A stretch of DNA of 11,178 bases from NCBI GenBank assembly GCA_025936205.1, contig JAICTU010000310.1:1-11178 (forward strand), written 5' to 3'. Positions 8,137 to 11,178 of the stretch are shown here, one piece after another; position 1 is the stretch's first letter, and every line of letters begins with the position of its first letter. The DNA is from Polyangiaceae bacterium. Lineage in GTDB: Bacteria; Myxococcota; Polyangia; Polyangiales; Polyangiaceae. A model generated the notes under the pieces. That model had not been told where the DNA came from. It searched no databases and worked only from the letters and a program-made list of their open reading frames with translations. A program made the position numbers and the translations under genes.

Positions 8137-9126
8137 ATGGGGCGCTGGCTCTCGGTCGCTTCGGGTCGTGCTCGCGTTTCATTGGGGTCGGTTGCGCGCG
8201 CTGTGCCCAGGCGTGCGGTGTCGCCGTGTGTCGTGACGTGTGCGCTGTCGCTCTTCGCTGCCGCGGACGCGAGCGCGTACTGTCGCACGCGCACCTGCCA
8301 GCTGAACTCGAAAGCGGTCTGCACCCGGGACGCGGCCACGGGTTGCTACTCGGAAGGGGTCGCCGTCTACTGGCCCAGCGACTGCATGAGCTATGCGATC
8401 CAGCGGGACGGTTCGGTCAAGGAAGGCATCACCGCCGAGCAAGTGGCACCGCTGGTCGACGCGGGCTTTCGTGCCTGGAGCGACGTGCTCTGTGACGACG
8501 GTGGAACGCCGCCGCTCACCGCGCTCAACCAGGGCGTCATCGTCTGCGAGGCAGCGGAGTTCAACTGCCAGGATCCGGAAGCGAACAGCAACCTGATCGT
8601 GTTTCGCGATGACTTCGAGAACACCAACAGTTTTCGCTTCGGAGTGATCGCGCTCACCACGCTCACCGCCAACATCCGCACCGGGCAGATCTTCGACGCG
8701 GACATCGAGATCAACTCGCGCGACGAGACCTTTGTGATCGGTGAGCCACCCCCCGGCAGCACGGCGCGTGACTTGCGCGGAGTGATCAACCACGAGCTCG
8801 GGCACCTGCTCGGGCTCTCGCATCCGAACGTGACCAGTGCGCTGATGTACGCGGACTACCGGGGCACGGTGTTGCCGGCGGCGGACGATGCTGCGGGCAT
8901 GTGCGCCATCCGGGGCGGCAAGCGCTCCGACCCCAAGTGTGACGTGGTCGAGCTAGCCTCCGATACGGGCTGCCTGGGACCGGACGTGAGCTGCAAGACG
9001 CAGGCGACGCCGCAGGAAGACGATTCGGGCTGCTCCGTGGGCGCGCCAGCCGCCCTGGGGCGCGATCGGCGCTGGGCCCTGGCAGGTGCCCTGTTTCTTG
9101 CTTGCTGGCTGCGCCGCCGCCGCTGA
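8137..9126 (+). CDS. Matrixin-type zinc metalloprotease with MYXO-CTERM-like tail
   Basis: Predicted 329-aa exported metalloendopeptidase. The zinc site is HELGHLLGLSH (residues 219-229; ligands His219, His223, His229, general base Glu220), with a downstream Met-turn SALMY (Met237), as in metzincins of the matrixin family. A signal peptide ends about at ADASA-YC (residue 47-48). The N-terminus is long for a signal; GTG at 8203 would give a compact one (MPRRAVSPCVVTCALSLFAA), so the true start is uncertain. Cysteines are frequent, consistent with an oxidised secreted protein. The C-terminus has DDSGCSVG (Cys299), a hydrophobic stretch (313-325) and RRRR, matching the MYXO-CTERM sorting layout. 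In that system a myxosortase cleaves the tail and the protein becomes surface-attached. GGGAGG at 8118-8123 is a distant possible ribosome site. It sits between the SGNH hydrolase and SnoaL-like genes, probably in one operon. Confidence 0.9.
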   Translation: MGRWLSVASGRARVSLGSVARAVPRRAVSPCVVTCALSLFAAADASAYCRTRTCQLNSKAVCTRDAATGCYSEGVAVYWPSDCMSYAIQRDGSVKEGITAEQVAPLVDAGFRAWSDVLCDDGGTPPLTALNQGVIVCEAAEFNCQDPEANSNLIVFRDDFENTNSFRFGVIALTTLTANIRTGQIFDADIEINSRDETFVIGEPPPGSTARDLRGVINHELGHLLGLSHPNVTSALMYADYRGTVLPAADDAAGMCAIRGGKRSDPKCDVVELASDTGCLGPDVSCKTQATPQEDDSGCSVGAPAALGRDRRWALAGALFLACWLRRRR

Positions 9127-9158
9127 CAATCGCTCATTCCGTGCGCCTTCGGGGCGCC

Positions 9159-9166
9159 GGGAGGAG
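9159..9166 (+). promoter_or_regulatory. Strong ribosome binding site that sets the SnoaL-like start
   Basis: GGGAGGAG lies 6 nt before ATG 9173. It decides the start against the upstream in-frame ATG at 9086, which overlaps the end of the matrixin gene and would add a spurious Cys- and Ala-rich leader. Confidence 0.8.
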
Positions 9167-9172
9167 ATCGTC

Positions 9173-9628
9173 ATGGACGTCGTGGAGGTGCTCGCGGTGC
9201 AATCGGTGGTCGCGCAGGTTCCGCATCTGCTCGATGCGCGGCGCTGGAAAGAGCTGCGGGCGCTGTTCGAGGACAAGGTGGAGACGGACTACACCTCTCT
9301 GTTCGGCGGCGAGGTGCAGCAGCAGCGCGCGGACGAGCTGATCGGCACGTGGCAGAACGTGCTCAGCCCGCTGGAGGCGACGCACCACCTGCTTGGCCCG
9401 ATCGATGTGAGCATCAAAGGGCGCTCTGCCATCGCCGAGTGCCACGTGCAGGGGTACCACCGCGCTCCGCAGGCGCCGGGCGGCGCGGAGTGGATGGTGG
9501 CAGGGCACTACATCTTCACACTGCACCGTCACTACGGCGGCGCGTGGAAGATCCGCAAGCTCGTGCTACAGACCTCGTACCAGACCGGCAACCGCCAGCT
9601 GCTCGCCGAGGCCGCCCCGCGGAGCTGA
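9173..9628 (+). CDS. SnoaL/NTF2-fold protein
   Basis: Predicted 151-aa soluble cone-shaped alpha+beta barrel protein of the SnoaL-like/NTF2 superfamily, whose members include polyketide cyclases, scytalone dehydratase-like enzymes and many proteins of unknown role. The N-terminal helix pattern (QSVVAQVPHLLDARRWKELR) followed by ALFEDKVETDYTSL, the histidine-containing EATHHLLGP, strands around SAIAECHVQGYH and GHYIFTLHR, and the closing WKIRKLVLQTSYQTGN are typical. There is no signal peptide with this start, so it is cytoplasmic, unlike the two genes before it. Those genes end 46 nt upstream and may share its transcript. Its TGA stop lies inside the first unit of the tandem repeat that follows. 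Substrate is not predictable from the sequence. Confidence 0.82.
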   Translation: MDVVEVLAVQSVVAQVPHLLDARRWKELRALFEDKVETDYTSLFGGEVQQQRADELIGTWQNVLSPLEATHHLLGPIDVSIKGRSAIAECHVQGYHRAPQAPGGAEWMVAGHYIFTLHRHYGGAWKIRKLVLQTSYQTGNRQLLAEAAPRS

Positions 9629-9684
9629 GGGATCACTGCCTCAGGGATCACTGCCTGAGGGATCACTGCCTCAGGGATCACTGC
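9625..9684. repeat. Four 15-bp tandem units (two 30-bp hairpin repeats) joining convergent genes
   Basis: Four adjacent copies of CTSAGGGATCACTGC start at 9625, 9640, 9655 and 9670. The third base alternates G, C, G, C, so the array is two perfect copies of a 30-bp unit. The alternation makes CTGAGG in odd copies the reverse complement of CCTCAG at each following junction, giving stems 9625-9630/9639-9644 and 9655-9660/9669-9674 with 8-nt loops. The array contains the stop of the SnoaL-like gene (9626-9628) and that of the opposing DUF3291 gene (9678-9680), leaving only 49 bp between them. It may act as a two-way transcription stop, although no T tract is present. Confidence 0.9.
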
Positions 9685-10181
9685 CAGCCGCTGCAATATG
9701 GCTCGGGCCGCATGTCTTCGGCCTCGCCGCTGCTACCCGGTGGCGGAAAGCGCTCCTTGAAGGTGAAGGCCTGAGCGCTCGGCCTCTGCCGCCGCAATAA
9801 CTCCAGCCGCTCCTGCGCTTCGGCCAGCGTGGGCCGATGCCCAGCGGGCACCCACCAGAGCACCATGTGCGCCTGCGCGGGCTTCTCGAACCATTGCCTG
9901 CGCTTCACCAGGAACGAGGTGTGCTGGCTCTTGTACACGTAGTCGAACAGCGCCTCGGGGCTGGTCCACACGCTCAGATTCAAGAGCAGCCGCGGATCCA
10001 CCGCATCTGCCGCCGCCGGTGCGCTCGCGTCCGCGCCGGCGAGCCTCCACACGAAACCGGGCGCCACATCTGCCAGCGCGTTGATCGCCTCCAGCGCCCC
10101 CACGAACTCCGCCAGTACGGGCCCGTCCACCTCCGCCACAGCCCGTGCGATGTTCAACTCTGCCAGGTGCCATTGCGTCAT
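9678..10181 (-). CDS. DUF3291 family protein (ABM-like fold)
   Basis: Predicted 167-aa protein of the DUF3291 family, a group related to antibiotic biosynthesis monooxygenase-like ferredoxin folds, with no firmly established reaction. The start at ATG 10181 matches the family N-terminus (MTQWHLAELNIARA). Characteristic blocks follow: EFVGALEAINALADVAPGF, LLLNLSVWTSPEALFDYVY, SFLVKRRQWFEK, AHMVLWWVPAGHRPTLAEA and AFTFKERFPPPG. The frame is open upstream to 10370 but that extension does not look like the family. The last ~20 residues (after PPPG) go beyond the usual conserved end, and the stop codon is in the final unit of the 15-bp tandem repeat, so repeat growth may have reshaped the C-terminus. 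No ribosome site is evident. It converges on the SnoaL-like gene. Confidence 0.87.
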   Translation of the reverse strand: MTQWHLAELNIARAVAEVDGPVLAEFVGALEAINALADVAPGFVWRLAGADASAPAAADAVDPRLLLNLSVWTSPEALFDYVYKSQHTSFLVKRRQWFEKPAQAHMVLWWVPAGHRPTLAEAQERLELLRRQRPSAQAFTFKERFPPPGSSGEAEDMRPEPYCSGWQ

Positions 10182-10799
10182 GAGCGATCTGTAGCATCGG
10201 CCTCGGGCGCGGGCTGTAGCGATTCGGTTGGCGTGGGGCGACGGCACCGACCCGCGTTCGAGTGGCTCGGGAGCGGCCGCCACGAAGAAAGTCACGGGGC
10301 ACAGCGCCAACGCGAGGTGCCCCTCGTTCTTGCGCGAAGTGAGGTTCCACATGGAACCTGAGATCTGCACAAAAAAAACGGACTGCCGCGAGTGGTGAGA
10401 ATCAGACGGGGCTCGGCCTCACATTGCCCCCTGCGTCGCCAGGATATGCCCGCTGCCGCTCTCACTTCAGCATCAGTGGGGCCAGGAGCTCAGGATTCGT
10501 CACATCTCGCGCGTGGCGCCCCCGCTGACCTCTGCGCTTGATTTTGGCCGGACCTCATGTGCACGGCGATGCCACAACCCTCGGGGCACCGGGCGCCGGC
10601 AACGCGCGAAGCCGCGCGGGTCGTATCGGGCCGCGCCCGGAGGTGTCGGGCCGCGCGAGTCGATGGGTGCCGTCCGGCTTCGCACGGCACCGGTCGCGGC
10701 CTGCATCCGGCTTGCCGGAAGTGCCGGGCGGTTTGGGGTGCCCTCCAGCGTCGCACACGTGCGCCGGAGCGGAACCGAGCGTGCCGGGCGCCGCTGCTC
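10182..10799. other. 618-bp stretch with no recognisable gene
   Basis: Several open frames cross this interval on both strands, but all give Arg/Pro/Ala-rich translations with no familiar motif. I take them as compositional. It should hold the promoter of the DUF3291 gene and the 3' end of the HNH transcript. Features seen are an 18-nt dyad (10342-10359), an A8 run (10371-10378) that is rare in such GC-rich DNA, and a direct repeat TCGGGCCGCGC at 10626-10636 and 10646-10656. It may be a relic of an inserted element, but I see no terminal repeats or transposase motif. Confidence 0.5.
10342..10359. promoter_or_regulatory. Perfect 18-nt dyad, operator-like, beside an A8 tract
   Basis: AGGTTCCA (10342-10349) and TGGAACCT (10352-10359) are exact reverse complements around CA, with an A8 run beginning 12 nt to the right. 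On neither strand does a T run follow the dyad, so it does not read as a terminator. Size and symmetry suit a dimeric repressor or MerR-type activator site, but no regulator gene is visible and it lies about 160 bp upstream of the DUF3291 start. Confidence 0.4.
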
Positions 10800-11178
10800 T
10801 CAGCGATGGCGCGCAGGAGCTCGATGCAGGCGCTGCAACGCTTCGCGGAGCCATTGTTGCGGAGCCGCGGCGGCGAGTTCGCCGTGTTGCCGGAGCTCTG
10901 CGATCACGGCGTGCACATCCGCCGCGCGAAAGCCCAGCTGGCATAACCCAGACGCCACCTTTGCGGGGACATCGAGCGAGTTCGGGGCTGACAGCGGCGC
11001 GGGCGGATGCTGCGCGCCGAGCGTGCCCGGCAGCACGCGAAAGTCGCCGGCATCACCTGCGCTGCGCAGCTCGCCCCGGTGCAGCGCGCGGTGATGGGCG
11101 GCGCACAGCGTGACGAGATTGTCCGCGCTATGGCTGCCGCCTTCGGAGCGCGGCTGGATGTGATGCAGATCGAGGAAG
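10800..11178 (-). CDS. HNH endonuclease, C-terminal part, with RuvA-like tail (5' end beyond window)
   Basis: The frame is open from the right edge (first full codon at 11177) to TGA at 10800-10802, showing the last 125 aa of a larger protein. The start of the visible part is a clear HNH nuclease core: LDLHHIQPRSEGGSHSADNL followed by VTLCAAHHRALHRGEL, with the double His, the central Asn and the final His in place. After a Pro-rich spacer comes a helical segment (AKVASGLCQLGFRAADVHAVI, then PQQWLREALQRLHR) that resembles the small C-terminal three-helix domain of RuvA, a Holliday-junction protein. Similar C-termini occur in HNH proteins of myxobacteria (from memory, not checked). A GTG at 11036 is in frame but would omit the catalytic motif, so the gene must begin outside the window. 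It may act in DNA defence, repair or a mobile element; the sequence does not decide. Confidence 0.87.
   Translation of the reverse strand, partial: FLDLHHIQPRSEGGSHSADNLVTLCAAHHRALHRGELRSAGDAGDFRVLPGTLGAQHPPAPLSAPNSLDVPAKVASGLCQLGFRAADVHAVIAELRQHGELAAAAPQQWLREALQRLHRAPARHR

Noticed and set aside
9086..9172. N-terminal extension of the SnoaL-like protein resembling a lipoprotein signal (LAGC)
   Set aside because: It is an out-of-frame reading of the matrixin C-terminal hydrophobic tail; a strong ribosome site places the start at 9173.
9625..9684. CRISPR array
   Set aside because: The units are 15 bp, directly adjacent and without unique spacers; no cas genes are present.
9349..9774. Plus-strand frame with a repeated RDHCL pentapeptide
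   Set aside because: It is the 15-bp tandem repeat translated in a frame that overlaps the SnoaL-like and DUF3291 genes; no sign of a real protein.
10182..10370. 63-residue upstream extension of the DUF3291 frame
   Set aside because: Family similarity starts at ATG 10181, and the extension looks non-coding and spans the 18-nt dyad.
10513..11113. Plus-strand open frames of about 190 codons
   Set aside because: They run antisense to the HNH gene and into non-coding sequence, with Arg/Ala-rich translations lacking motifs.

Overview
The window is GC-rich bacterial chromosome, most likely from a myxobacterium (Myxococcota). The best evidence is a secreted matrixin-type protease that ends in a MYXO-CTERM-like tail (a lone Cys, a short hydrophobic stretch, then RRRR). 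The strong G/C third-position bias, the very long antisense open frames, the abundant exported proteins and an HNH protein with a RuvA-like tail all fit that group. No RNA gene, complete insertion sequence or CRISPR array was found.

Left block, minus strand (1-6457). Reading in the direction of transcription, a di-heme cytochrome c oxidoreductase of the DUF1111 type (5057-6457) comes first. Next is a short, atypical Hsp70-like gene broken by a single-base frameshift (3622-4910). Then comes an enolase-superfamily enzyme with a Tat signal peptide (2138-3433), followed 9 nt later by a Sec-secreted family 3 glycoside hydrolase that runs off the left edge (1-2128). The last two look like a two-gene unit for sugar or sugar-acid breakdown outside the cytoplasm.

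Middle block, plus strand (6577-9628). Across a 119-bp divergent promoter region from the cytochrome gene lie a membrane-anchored or secreted SGNH/GDSL hydrolase (6577-8127), the MYXO-CTERM matrixin protease (8137-9126) and a SnoaL/NTF2-fold protein (9173-9628). The gaps are 9 and 46 nt, so these probably form one transcript.

Right block, minus strand (9678-11178). A DUF3291 protein (9678-10181) converges on the SnoaL gene. Four 15-bp units, forming two 30-bp hairpin repeats, join the two genes and contain both stop codons. A 618-bp stretch without a recognisable gene follows; it holds a perfect 18-nt dyad and an A8 tract. The last gene is the C-terminal part of an HNH endonuclease that enters from the right edge.

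No new multi-gene system is evident. The items most worth checking are the frameshifted and unusual Hsp70, the hairpin-forming tandem repeat at the convergent stop codons, the exported enolase/glycosidase pair, and the SGNH hydrolase with a large insert next to a MYXO-CTERM protease.
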